A stretch of DNA of 64,000 nucleotides, from contig NZ_AP023396.1 of NCBI RefSeq assembly GCF_014466955.1, positions 1,364,001 through 1,428,000 on the forward strand, written 5' to 3'. Position 1 is the stretch's first letter. Each line of letters begins with the position of its first letter. This stretch comes from Nocardia wallacei. GTDB lineage: Bacteria > Actinomycetota > Actinomycetes > Mycobacteriales > Mycobacteriaceae. The notes beneath the pieces are model-generated. The model searched no databases and was not told the origin of the DNA. It worked only from the letters and a program-made list of their open reading frames with translations. Shown here piece after piece: positions 42,538 through 50,511 of this stretch. The translations under genes and the position numbers were made by a program.

Positions 42538-44067
42538 TCAGGCGCACAGAACGCGGTCGAGGGCCGACCGCAATGCTGCGGCCGGGTCCGGCGGCAGCCC
42601 GGGGGAGCGCCAGGCCACGATCTGATCGGGCCGCACCAACAGCGCGCCCGAATCGGTGATTCCGGCCACGGCGCACCATGCTCGGTCCAGCTCGTACACC
42701 TCGACCGGCGCGGACGGCGCTCGCCACGGCTGCCCCGCGGGGCCGGTCAGCAAGGCGAAACCGGTGCTCGGCACATCGAGGGTGGAGCGGCCGTCGGGCA
42801 GGAATCGGTGCGGCACACGGGTTCCCGGCTGGCCGCCGACATCGAGGCGGTCCATCGTGTGCGCGCTCGCGTCACCGATCAGCGCGCCCGCCGGATAGCG
42901 GGTGCCGAGGACGAGTGCGATCGGGTCGGCCAGCGGTGTCCCGTCGGTGGAGCGGATGTTCATGGCACGCAGATCGGCGATGCGCACGCTGGATTGGTCG
43001 GCGACGTACCACCCGATCGGATGTCGTTCGGCGTGATAGCTGTCCAGCAGGGCGGGACCGGCGACGCCCCGGAGCACGTGGGCGAGTTTCCAGGCCAGAT
43101 TGTGCACGTCCTGAATACCGGTATTCGCACCGGCCGCCGCGTACGGCGGCATGACATGGGCGGCATCCCCGGCCAGGAACACTCGTCCGCAGCGGTAGCG
43201 GTCGGCGACGAACATGCCCGGCTCCCAGGGCAGTACGCTCAGCACCTCCAGCGGCAGGTCGGGTACGCCGATCGCGGTTCGCAGCGCTTGCGGCCAGCGG
43301 TCGAGCGGCCGGTCCACGCCCGCGGACGTGCTGAAGATCCAGCGGAAGGCGCCGTCGACGGACGCGAAGGCGCCCGGGACGGCCTCGTTGTCGACCTGGC
43401 AGAGGTTGAATTCCCGGCCACGCACCAACTCCCGCAGATCGGCGCGGAAATAGACGTTGACCGCGCGGCCCAGACTGCCGCGACCGGAGCGCGCGATGCC
43501 GAGCCGCTCCCGGATCGGGCTCGCCGCACCGTCCGCGGCGATGAGGTAGTCCACCCGGATCCGCTCCACGCCACCGTCGGCGGCCCGCAGCGTCGCCTCG
43601 ATTCCCGTTGCGTCCTCGGCGAATTCGGTGCATTCGACGCCGAAGCGCACGTCACAGCCGCGCTCGCGCGCCACCCGGCGCAGGGTCGGCTCCAGCTCGT
43701 CCTGGGCGCACAGGCAGGCCGTGGCCGGGGTGATGGTGTCCCACTCCGGCACCCCGCCCGGCAGGGTGAACGGCAGCCGCCGCGCCTGTGCCAGCGTCGG
43801 CCCGGCGGCCATCGCCTGGTATCCGGACAGGTTCGCGGCGGCGGCCAGCACCGTGTCGGTCAGCTCCAGCTGCCGGAACAACTCCATGGTGCGGAGGTTG
43901 ATGCGCCGCGCTTTCGGCTGTGGCGAGGTGGTCGGGCGCCGCTCGACCAGCACCGCGGCGACGCCTTGGTGCCGCAGGAACAGCGCCGCCGACAGTCCCA
44001 CCAGGCCGCCGCCGACAATCAGAACCCGAGGTTCGTGTACTTCGTACATCATGTGTACGTTGTACAC
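42538..44067 (-). CDS. FAD-dependent aromatic/polyketide monooxygenase (PheA/TfdB family)
   Basis: 509 residues. Rossmann FAD motif VLIVGGGLVGLSAALFLRHQG (GxGxxG), the DG-type motif in DYLIAADGAASPIRERLGI, and the second FAD motif GRVFLAGDAAHVMPPYAAAGANTGIQD are all conserved. The C-terminal thioredoxin-like domain is short. Relatives include polyketide hydroxylases (RdmE, PgaE) and phenol monooxygenases; hydroxylation of an aromatic substrate using NADPH and O2 is expected. Starts at 44067, 44052 and 44049 are possible; a duplicated operator spans this start (44036-44066), so the real start may be at 44052 or 44049. Divergent from the TetR gene that probably represses it. Confidence 0.88.
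   Translation of the reverse strand: MYNVHMMYEVHEPRVLIVGGGLVGLSAALFLRHQGVAAVLVERRPTTSPQPKARRINLRTMELFRQLELTDTVLAAAANLSGYQAMAAGPTLAQARRLPFTLPGGVPEWDTITPATACLCAQDELEPTLRRVARERGCDVRFGVECTEFAEDATGIEATLRAADGGVERIRVDYLIAADGAASPIRERLGIARSGRGSLGRAVNVYFRADLRELVRGREFNLCQVDNEAVPGAFASVDGAFRWIFSTSAGVDRPLDRWPQALRTAIGVPDLPLEVLSVLPWEPGMFVADRYRCGRVFLAGDAAHVMPPYAAAGANTGIQDVHNLAWKLAHVLRGVAGPALLDSYHAERHPIGWYVADQSSVRIADLRAMNIRSTDGTPLADPIALVLGTRYPAGALIGDASAHTMDRLDVGGQPGTRVPHRFLPDGRSTLDVPSTGFALLTGPAGQPWRAPSAPVEVYELDRAWCAVAGITDSGALLVRPDQIVAWRSPGLPPDPAAALRSALDRVLCA
44036..44066. promoter_or_regulatory. Two copies of TGTAC-N3-GTACA (TetR operator candidates)
   Basis: TGTAC-TTC-GTACA (44036-44048) and TGTAC-GTT-GTACA (44054-44066) are perfect inverted repeats 18 bp apart, in the gap between the divergent monooxygenase and TetR genes and covering the monooxygenase start. 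Binding there would block both promoters. The pair of sites suggests cooperative binding of two dimers. Confidence 0.6.
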
Positions 44068-44096
44068 GGATGATTGAATGCGGGCAAGGAGGTGCG

Positions 44097-44837
44097 ATGA
44101 TCGAGGAGGCTCCCGGCCCGCTGATCTGGTCGCTGCCCGAACCGCCGGGCCGGCCCACGACCAGCCTGAGCCGGGCCGACATCCTGCGTGCCGGATTGGC
44201 CATCGCGGATGCCGAAGGCGCGCGGGCGCTCACCATGCGGCGGGTGGCGACGGCGGTCGGCGCGTCCACGCCGATGTCGCTGTACCGCTATGTCGGCAGC
44301 AAGGACGGTCTGGTCGACCTGATGATCGACGCCGTCTACGGCGAAATCCCGCTGCCCGCAACGGATTCGGCGGACGCGGCGCACTGGCGGGACGGGTTCG
44401 AGCGACTGGCCCTGCGGACCTGGGAGGTGATCCGCCGGCACCTGTGGTTCGGCGAACTCTGGCACACCCGCCCGCCGCTGGGCCCGAACGCGCTGCGCTA
44501 CTTCGACTATCGGTTCGCCCTGCTGGAACCGCTGGGCCGCGGCGCCGACGATCTGACGCTGCTCACCGGCGCCGTCGACGGTCACCTCATCGGCGCCGCG
44601 CTGCAGGCGGCCGAGGAGCAGCGCATGCGGACCCGCAGCGGCCTGCACACCGACGAGCAGTTGGCCGCGGCCGCACGGCCCTTCGTCGAGCCGCTGCTCG
44701 CCGACGGCCGCTATCCGGCGTTCGCACGCTGGTTCCACGGCCGCACCGGCGCCGGGCCCGGCGATCCGGTCGCATGGACGCTCGGCTGCCTGCTCGACGG
44801 CCTGACCGAGCGGCTGGGACTGCCACGCCCGGCCTAG
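44097..44837 (+). CDS. TetR family transcriptional regulator (TetR_C_1-type)
   Basis: 246 residues from ATG 44097, with AGGAGG (44087-44092) upstream; an in-frame ATG at 44070 is possible but lies inside the operator region. N-terminal TetR HTH: LSRADILRAGLAIADAEGARALTMRRVATAVGASTPMSLYRYVGSKDGLV (about residues 25-70), matching the classic tetracycline-repressor pattern; the C-terminal domain (about 85-240) has the tetracycline-repressor-like core. It is divergent from the flavin monooxygenase and very likely represses it, as TetR(B)-type regulators commonly do. The G-rich repeat block starts just after its stop codon. Confidence 0.9.
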   Translation: MIEEAPGPLIWSLPEPPGRPTTSLSRADILRAGLAIADAEGARALTMRRVATAVGASTPMSLYRYVGSKDGLVDLMIDAVYGEIPLPATDSADAAHWRDGFERLALRTWEVIRRHLWFGELWHTRPPLGPNALRYFDYRFALLEPLGRGADDLTLLTGAVDGHLIGAALQAAEEQRMRTRSGLHTDEQLAAAARPFVEPLLADGRYPAFARWFHGRTGAGPGDPVAWTLGCLLDGLTERLGLPRPA

Positions 44838-44849
44838 GCGCCGGTCAGC

Positions 44850-45290
44850 CGGTGCGCTGGAGGCACCGGTCAGTGGGCGCGGTGCGGGTCAGTTGGTGCG
44901 CTGGAGGTGGTGGGTGTGGTGCGGGTCGGTTGGTGTGCTGGAGGTGGCGGGGTGGTGGGCGTGGTGCGGGTCAGCTGGTGTGCTGGAGGTGCGGGCAGTG
45001 GGCGTGGTGAGGTCGGTTGGTGTGCTGGAGGTGGTGGGTGTGGTGCGGGTCGGTCGGTGTGCTGGAGGTGGTGGGCGGTGGGTGTTGTGCGGGTCGGTTG
45101 GTGTGCTGGAGGTGGAGGGTGGTGGGTGTGGAGAGGGTCGGCTGGTGTGCCGGAGGTGGCGGGTGGTGGACGTGGTGGGGGTCAGCTGGTGTGCTGGAGG
45201 TGGTGGGTGTGGTGGGGGTCGGTTGGTGTGCTGGAGGTGGCGGGTGGTGGGTGTGGTGGGGGTCAGCTGGTGTGTTCGAGGTGGCGGGCG
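44850..45290. repeat. G-rich minisatellite, 11 copies of 37- or 44-bp units
   Basis: Units begin with TGGTGTGCTGGAGGTGG (first copies CGGTGCGCTGGAGG) at 44850, 44894, 44931, 44976, 45018, 45055, 45099, 45143, 45187, 45224 and 45268. Lengths are mostly 37 or 44, the difference being a 7-bp CGGGTGG-type insert. The plus strand is almost only G and T. The last unit is the 3' end of the phosphoribosyltransferase gene at 45263, including its stop codon. The block fills the gap between the convergent TetR and phosphoribosyltransferase genes. All three plus-strand frames are open for over 100 codons because A is rare; these are not genes. Confidence 0.9.
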
Positions 45291-45937
45291 GGGGGTGCGG
45301 CGGGCCGGGATTCGCGGCGCAGCAACTCACGGGCCTCGTCGTCGCCGAGCGGCGCGTAGTTCTCGTAGAAGCCGCTCGTATCGGTGATCCGGTCCCGGCT
45401 GTGCGGGCAGACGACCTTGTCGGCGTCACCGGCCAGGCCGGCGACGGCGGTCGCCGCGCCCACCGGCGCCGCCACCACGACCCTGATCGCGCCGAGCGCG
45501 TAGGCCGCTCGGCAGGCGGCGCGGGCGGGCGCGGCCACCGGCAGCGCCTCGTCCACGATCACGATCGTCCGCCCGGCCAACTCGGGGCGCTGGCCGGGTG
45601 TGCGCAGGCGTTCGGCCCTGCGGCGCAACGCATCTCGCTCCAGCCGCTCGATCCGGGTGAGTTCGGCCGCGCTGGTGCGCAGCGCGCGGGCCCGGTCCCC
45701 GTCGACCACCCGCACGCCGCGCTCGGCGATCGCGCCGAAGGCGGGCTCCGGCTGCTCCGGTGTGCGCAGTTGATGGACCACCATCACATCGAGTGCCACG
45801 CGCAGCTCGGCGGCGACCGCGCACGCCACGGCGACGCCCCCGCCGGCCAGGCCCACCACCACGATGTCGGGGCCACGGAAGGCCCGCAGATGACCGGCCA
45901 GTCGGCGGCCGGCGTCGCGACGATCGAGGAACAGCAT
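45263..45937 (-). CDS. Phosphoribosyltransferase-like protein with lost PRPP loop
   Basis: 224 residues. It follows the same plan as the gene at 31790 (VVGLAGGGVAVACAVAAEL, LDVMVVHQLRTPEQPEPAFGAIAERG, RTIVIVDEALPVAAPARAA), but the PRPP loop that should read VDDGxATGAT reads VDEALPVAAPARA: the two loop glycines and the Thr are gone. PRPP binding is therefore unlikely. The C-terminal residues HLEHTS are encoded by the last unit of the adjacent minisatellite. ATG 45937 is used. It may be a paralogue that has taken a regulatory or binding role, or is decaying. It lies convergent to TetR. Confidence 0.75.
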   Translation of the reverse strand: MLFLDRRDAGRRLAGHLRAFRGPDIVVVGLAGGGVAVACAVAAELRVALDVMVVHQLRTPEQPEPAFGAIAERGVRVVDGDRARALRTSAAELTRIERLERDALRRRAERLRTPGQRPELAGRTIVIVDEALPVAAPARAACRAAYALGAIRVVVAAPVGAATAVAGLAGDADKVVCPHSRDRITDTSGFYENYAPLGDDEARELLRRESRPAAPPARHLEHTS

Positions 45938-46340
45938 GACGCCTCCTGAGGGATCGTGGAAACGAAATCACCTGCACGTGGTGTGTTGCGTGCCGAGGCC
46001 CTGTGCGGTGCGAAAGGCTTTGTGCCATAACAGATTCCGGCTTCGGGCAGGGCTGTCCAGGATCCATTTCTCCTCCAGAGTCGCCTATCGCCGGGGCGCG
46101 AGCCACGCTGCTGGACATCGCCGGGGCGCGAGCCACGCTGCTGGACTCGGGAAGACAACGCCGCAATTCTACGGTGCCGCCGGTGCCATCGAGTGTGAAA
46201 CACACATGAACGACAGTGCGAGAGTTTACGTCCGGCGTGTGAAAAACGTTGTGCTGGGGGGAATTACGATATAGATGGTTTGTAGAACGAACGTTGCCCG
46301 GGGCGCCGGTCGGTAACCGTGCGGCGAAAACTGTTGCGCG
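45938..46340. other. 403-bp intergenic region with a 30-bp exact tandem repeat and a palindrome
   Basis: A 30-bp unit is repeated exactly at 46087-46116 and 46117-46146 (ATCGCCGGGGCGCGAGCCAC start). A 13-bp perfect palindrome GTGTG-AAA-CACAC lies at 46193-46205. The region 46230-46290 is AT-richer (TTACGATATAGATGG), but no gene with normal codon use was found on either strand. It is upstream of the phosphoribosyltransferase-like gene and downstream of the HMG-CoA lyase gene, both leftward. Confidence 0.6.
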
Positions 46341-47252
46341 TCAACCGGAGGTCCGGGCGACCCACTCGAATGCCGTCGCCTTCGACCGGGCGCCCTCGGC
46401 GGCGCGCGAGCGGTTCGGCTCGCCGAGTTCGGCCAGCAACCGCTCGGTCGTGTCGACCAGCGCGGCCAGCGTCGCCGGGGCGAACCAGTCCGGCCGGGTC
46501 GCGAAGAGCAGATCCTCGCTCGAGGTATTGCCACTGGCGCCGGGCGCGAAGGGGCAGCCCCCGAGCCCGCCCAGCGAGCCGTCCACCACCGCGGCGCCGG
46601 CGGCCAGCGCGGCCAGCGAGTTCGCCACCCCCATGCCCCAGGTGTCGTGACCGTGGAACACGATGCGCCGCCGCGGCGTCCGGGTGCGCACCGCCTCGAC
46701 GAGCGCGGCCACCTGGGCGGGGTGCGCCTGCCCGAGGGTGTCGGCGAGCACGATGTCGGCGGCGCCCTCGGTGCGCGGATCCGACGCGATGGCCAGCACC
46801 CGGTCCGGATCCACCGGCCCGTCGAACGGGCAGGTGAACGCCGTCGCCAGGCAGAGCTGGATGGACCCGCCGGCCTGCCGCGCCAGCTCGATCGCGTCCG
46901 GCATGGCGGCCACGCTGTCCTCGGCGGTGCGGCCGATATTGGCCTTGTTGTGCGCGTCGGAGACCGACAGGCAGTACTGGAAATTGCGCACGCCCGCCGC
47001 GGCCGCCCGGGCGACCTGCCGCGGCGTCGCCACCCAGACCCAGCAGCGTTGCAGCTCTTCGGGTTCCAGCGCGGCCACCAATTCCAGGGTGTTGGCCATC
47101 GGCGGCACCAGGTCCGGACGCGCCATCGACCCGATCTCCAGTTCCGGCACGCCCAGCCGGAGCAGGGTGCGGGTGATCTCGACCTTGCGTTCGGTCGCCA
47201 GGACCTTGCCGGTCAGTTGCAGGCCGTCGCGCAGCGTCACATCGCGCAGCAT
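46341..47252 (-). CDS. mvaB: Hydroxymethylglutaryl-CoA lyase (HMGL-like)
   Basis: 303 residues. DRE-TIM barrel signatures: LRDVTLRDGLQL at the N-terminus (metal Asp), LEIGSMARPD, RRRIVFHGHDTWGMGVANSLAAL (metal His pair HxH), and the lyase loop GGLGGCPFAPGASGNTSSED with the catalytic Cys. It cleaves 3-hydroxy-3-methylglutaryl-CoA (or a close analogue) to acetyl-CoA and acetoacetate. Its ATG overlaps the stop of the upstream CoA-transferase gene (TGATG), so the two are translated together: the transferase would supply the CoA ester and the lyase would split it. The leucine-pathway carboxylase genes are not nearby. Confidence 0.88.
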   Translation of the reverse strand: MLRDVTLRDGLQLTGKVLATERKVEITRTLLRLGVPELEIGSMARPDLVPPMANTLELVAALEPEELQRCWVWVATPRQVARAAAAGVRNFQYCLSVSDAHNKANIGRTAEDSVAAMPDAIELARQAGGSIQLCLATAFTCPFDGPVDPDRVLAIASDPRTEGAADIVLADTLGQAHPAQVAALVEAVRTRTPRRRIVFHGHDTWGMGVANSLAALAAGAAVVDGSLGGLGGCPFAPGASGNTSSEDLLFATRPDWFAPATLAALVDTTERLLAELGEPNRSRAAEGARSKATAFEWVARTSG

Positions 47253-48463
47253 CAGTTGTCCTCCAGCGCTTCGATGTCCGCGTCCGACATGCCCAGCAGA
47301 CCGGACAGCACCTCGTGGGTGTGCTCGCCGAGGTCCGGACCCACCGTGCGGATGGGTAGCGACTGCCCGCCGATCACCGGCACGATACCCGGGAAGCCGA
47401 CCTCTTTGGGCTCGGCTTCACCGACGTCGACCCGGAACCGCTGAATCATGTTGCGCGCCCGATACTGCGGATCGGCGGCGATATCGGCGGCGGTGTAGAT
47501 CGGGCCGCTGGGGATGGCCGCCGCCTCGAGCAGTTTCAGCGCCTCGTCGCGGGAGTGTCGGCGGGTCCAGTCCGCGATGGCGGCGTCGAGGCGGTCGCGG
47601 TGGCGCCAGCGGCCCGCGTTGTCGGCCAGTTCCGGATCGTCGGCCAGGTCGGCCCGGCCGATCACCCGCATGTAGCGCTGGAAGATGGCGTCGCCGTTGC
47701 CGCCGATGATGATGCTGGTGCCGTCGGCGCACGGGTAGGCGTTGCTGGGCGCGATGCCCTCCATGCGGCCGCCCACCCGCTCGCGGGTGATGCCGTAGGC
47801 GTAGTAGTCGGGCACCAGCGACTCCATCACCGAGAGAATCGCTTCGTTGAGGGCCACGTCGATGACGCGCTGCGGCAGCGGCAGGGGTGCGCCGGTGCGG
47901 TCCCGCTGGAACAGCGCCATCACCGTGCCGAACGCGGCGTAGATGCCCGCGATGGAATCGCCGATCGAGACGCCGACCCGCACCGGCGGCCGATCCGGAT
48001 CCCCCACCAGTTCGCGCAGGCCGCCGACCGCCTCGGCGACCGCGGCGAAGCCGGGCCGGTCGGCCAGCGGGCCGGTCTGGCCGTAGGCGGAGATGCGGGT
48101 GATGACGAGGTCCGGCTTGGCGGCGCTGAGTACCTCCGGTCCCAGCCCCCACTTCTCCAGCATCCCCGGGCGGAAGTTCTCCAGCAGCACATCGCACTGC
48201 CGGATCAGATCCAGGACGACCGCGCGCCCGGCCGCGGTGCGCAGGTCGAGCGTGATCGACTTCTTGTTGCGGTTGACGGTGCGGTACAGCATCGAGGTGT
48301 CGCCGCCGTAGAGACGCCAATTCCGCAGTTCGTCACCGGTTTTCGGGCGTTCGACCTTGATCACCTCGGCGCCGAAGTCGCCCAGGATGCGGCCGGCGGT
48401 GGGCGCCGCGATGTAGTTGCCGAGCTCCAGTACCCGCACCCCGTCCAGCGGCCGAATCTCCAT
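47252..48463 (-). CDS. CaiB/BaiF family (type III) CoA-transferase
   Basis: 403 residues from ATG 48463 (MEIRPLDGVRVLELG; a GTG at 48478 is also in frame). Family features: ELGNYIAAPTAGRILGDFGAEVIKVERP, the middle NRNKKSITLDLRTAAGR, ENFRPGMLEKWGLG, and the catalytic Asp in RVIDVALNEAILSVMES. The enzyme moves CoA between carboxylic acids through an aspartyl-CoA intermediate. Coupling to HMG-CoA lyase suggests the acceptor is 3-hydroxy-3-methylglutarate or a similar branched dicarboxylate, possibly with succinyl-CoA as donor, by analogy with SUGCT-type enzymes; that is inference. Upstream it is 70 bp from the TauD gene on the same strand. Confidence 0.9.
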   Translation of the reverse strand: MEIRPLDGVRVLELGNYIAAPTAGRILGDFGAEVIKVERPKTGDELRNWRLYGGDTSMLYRTVNRNKKSITLDLRTAAGRAVVLDLIRQCDVLLENFRPGMLEKWGLGPEVLSAAKPDLVITRISAYGQTGPLADRPGFAAVAEAVGGLRELVGDPDRPPVRVGVSIGDSIAGIYAAFGTVMALFQRDRTGAPLPLPQRVIDVALNEAILSVMESLVPDYYAYGITRERVGGRMEGIAPSNAYPCADGTSIIIGGNGDAIFQRYMRVIGRADLADDPELADNAGRWRHRDRLDAAIADWTRRHSRDEALKLLEAAAIPSGPIYTAADIAADPQYRARNMIQRFRVDVGEAEPKEVGFPGIVPVIGGQSLPIRTVGPDLGEHTHEVLSGLLGMSDADIEALEDN

Positions 48464-48532
48464 GGGGACAGTATCCACGGCCGGGTCGGCGGACGGCCGG
48501 GGTGCGGGCGGACCGGATCGGGACGCGCTCGG

Positions 48533-49465
48533 CTATGCCGCGGTCGGCCGGATCTCGTCGATGACCGAGTAGTGGTCGGCGTTGCCCGAGATCACCTCGC
48601 TGGCGCGGCCGTCGACGCCGACCGGGATGTCGCCCGCGAGGGTGATACGGGTCAGCTTGCGGTGCTCGGTGCCGTCGTAGTCGTCGATGGCGTAGTGCTG
48701 GGTGGCGCGGTTGTCCCAGATGGCGACGTCGCCGAGCGACCAGTTCCAGCGGGTGGTGTGCTCGAGCCGGGTCACCCGGTCCTGGAAGAGCCGGAACAGG
48801 GCGTGCGACTCGTTACTCGGCAGGCCGACGATCCGCTGCACGAAATGGCCGAGCAGCAGGGCCCGCTCACCGGTCTCCGGGTGCACGCGCACCACCGGGT
48901 GCTCGGTCTCGTAGAAGGTGGACTGGAATTCGGCGCGGTATGCCTTGGCCTGCTCGTTCGGCGAATCCTCTTGCGCGGCGGCGTAGTCGTACTGGTTGGT
49001 GTGCCGGGCGCGCAGGCTCTCGGCCAGCCGCTGGAGCGGTTCGGGCAGGGAGTTGTAGGCGGCGACGGTGGAGGCCCAGGTGGTCGAGCCGCCGTAGCTG
49101 GGCAGCGTGACCGCGCGCAGGATCGACGCCTTCGGCACCCGGTCGACGAAGGTGACGTCGGTGTGCCAGCTGTTGGCGCGGCCGCGGTGCGAGTCGATGG
49201 CCAGGCTCTTCACGCCCGCCGAGGTGACGGTCGGGTGCGGGGTGGTGGGACTGCCGAGCAGTTCCGCGAATTCGTACTGGCCGTCCTCGGTCAGGTGGTG
49301 CTGGTCGCGGAAGAAGATCACCTTGTGCTCGTTGAGCGCCGCGCGGAGGGTGGCGACGGTGTCCGCGTCCAGGTCACCGCCGAGCCGGACGCCCTCGATC
49401 CGCGCGCCGATGTGGGTGCCGAGCTTGACGACGGTCACGGTGCCTGCTGCCTGAGCGACTGACAT
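48533..49465 (-). CDS. TauD/TfdA family Fe(II)/2-oxoglutarate-dependent dioxygenase
   Basis: 310 residues from ATG 49465, with AGAAAGG upstream. The iron site is complete: His and Asp in [12 protein letters not shown] and the distal His in [11 protein letters not shown], with the 2-oxoglutarate-binding Arg in [13 protein letters not shown]. Length and order match the TauD family (taurine, alkylsulfate, phenoxyacetate dioxygenases). It hydroxylates an unknown substrate, using 2-oxoglutarate and O2. It could belong to the same leftward transcript as the CoA-transferase and lyase (70-bp gap), in which case it may start breakdown of a compound whose carbon skeleton enters that route; no sulfonate transport genes are near. 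Confidence 0.9.
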   Translation of the reverse strand: MSVAQAAGTVTVVKLGTHIGARIEGVRLGGDLDADTVATLRAALNEHKVIFFRDQHHLTEDGQYEFAELLGSPTTPHPTVTSAGVKSLAIDSHRGRANSWHTDVTFVDRVPKASILRAVTLPSYGGSTTWASTVAAYNSLPEPLQRLAESLRARHTNQYDYAAAQEDSPNEQAKAYRAEFQSTFYETEHPVVRVHPETGERALLLGHFVQRIVGLPSNESHALFRLFQDRVTRLEHTTRWNWSLGDVAIWDNRATQHYAIDDYDGTEHRKLTRITLAGDIPVGVDGRASEVISGNADHYSVIDEIRPTAA

Positions 49466-49584
49466 ACCAGGGGCCTTTCTCGAAGACGAACAACGCTTCG
49501 AGGACACCACCGAGCCCCGGCGTGAAACAGGGTTGCGGTCAACCGGATCGAAACCAGAATCCGCCATGCCGCGCCGGGGCGCCG

Positions 49585-50355
49585 TCAGTCCAGGTGTTCG
49601 CGCAGGTAGGCCAGATCGTCCGCGATGCCCTCGGCCGGGGTTTCCAGGACGACCGGCGCGTCGGCGGTGCGGCACACCTCGGCGAGCAGTTGCGGGTCGA
49701 TGGTGCCGTCGGCGAAATTGGCGTGCCGGTCGGCGCCGGAGTTGAACTCGTCGCGCGAGGAGTTCAGGTGCACCAGGTCGATGCGGCCGGTGATGGCCCG
49801 GATCCGGTCCACCACGCCGATCAGCTCCTCGCCACCGGCCCAGGCGTGGCAGGTGTCGAGGCAGAAGCCCGCGCCGAACTCGCCGACCTGGTCCCACAGC
49901 CGGGCGATGGAGTCGAAATGCCGTGCCATGGCGTGGTTTCCGCCGGCGGTGTTCTCGATCAGGATCGGGACGGCGAAACCGCCCTTGTCCTGCTGGCGCT
50001 CGAACAGCTTGCGCCAGTTGACGATTCCCGCCTCGATCTCGGCGTCGGAACGGACGTGGCCGCCGTGCACGACCAGGCCGAAGGCGCCCAGCTCAGCCGC
50101 GGCCTGTGCCTGCTGTGCGACAGCGTTGCGCGAGGGCATGCGCAGCCGGTTGTTGGTGCTGGCCACGTTGATCTGATAGGTGGAGTGCACCACCACGTCG
50201 ATCGGGCTGGCCTTGATCCGCTCCGCCTGCGGGTGCGGTTGCGGTTTGTCCCAGCTCTGCGGGTCCACCACGAACATCTGGATGACCTCGGCGCCCAACC
50301 GCTCGCCGAAGCCGATCGGATCACTGTCTTGGCGGACGTGTGCTCCAATGCGCAT
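49585..50355 (-). CDS. nfo: Deoxyribonuclease IV (endonuclease IV, AP endonuclease)
   Basis: 256 residues from ATG 50355. All expected metal ligands can be seen: His in [13 protein letters not shown], His in LVVHGGHV, Glu in ILIENTAGG, Asp and His in [13 protein letters not shown], the [22 protein letters not shown] segment with Asp and His, and Glu in VVLETPAEG. It cuts DNA 5' to abasic sites in base excision repair; three zinc ions are bound. It is 119 bp from the TauD gene on the same strand and divergent from the Ser/Thr kinase (156-bp gap). Related mycobacterial enzyme: End (Rv0670). Confidence 0.93.
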   Translation of the reverse strand: MRIGAHVRQDSDPIGFGERLGAEVIQMFVVDPQSWDKPQPHPQAERIKASPIDVVVHSTYQINVASTNNRLRMPSRNAVAQQAQAAAELGAFGLVVHGGHVRSDAEIEAGIVNWRKLFERQQDKGGFAVPILIENTAGGNHAMARHFDSIARLWDQVGEFGAGFCLDTCHAWAGGEELIGVVDRIRAITGRIDLVHLNSSRDEFNSGADRHANFADGTIDPQLLAEVCRTADAPVVLETPAEGIADDLAYLREHLD

Positions 50356-50511
50356 GGGTGGAGCGTATCGGTAGGCACCGACACCGCGGTGGCCCGGACT
50401 GCTATGGTTTCGGTGTTTTCCGTGGTCGGCCGAGGGCGGCGACGGGGGTTCATCTGCGGTACGGCCGTGCGCCGGCGGACCCGGTGCGCGACACGGGAAG
50501 TGGGAGCGGAC

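Noticed and set aside
44893..45949. Several 150-310-codon plus-strand frames across the G-rich repeats, rich in Gly/Val/Trp/Cys
   Set aside because: The plus strand has almost no A, so stops cannot occur; three frames are open at once and the sequence is a minisatellite.
45936..46274. 112-codon plus-strand ORF containing the 30-bp repeat
   Set aside because: No Shine-Dalgarno, Cys/His-rich shadow-like composition and no recognisable domain; the repeat is open in other frames too.
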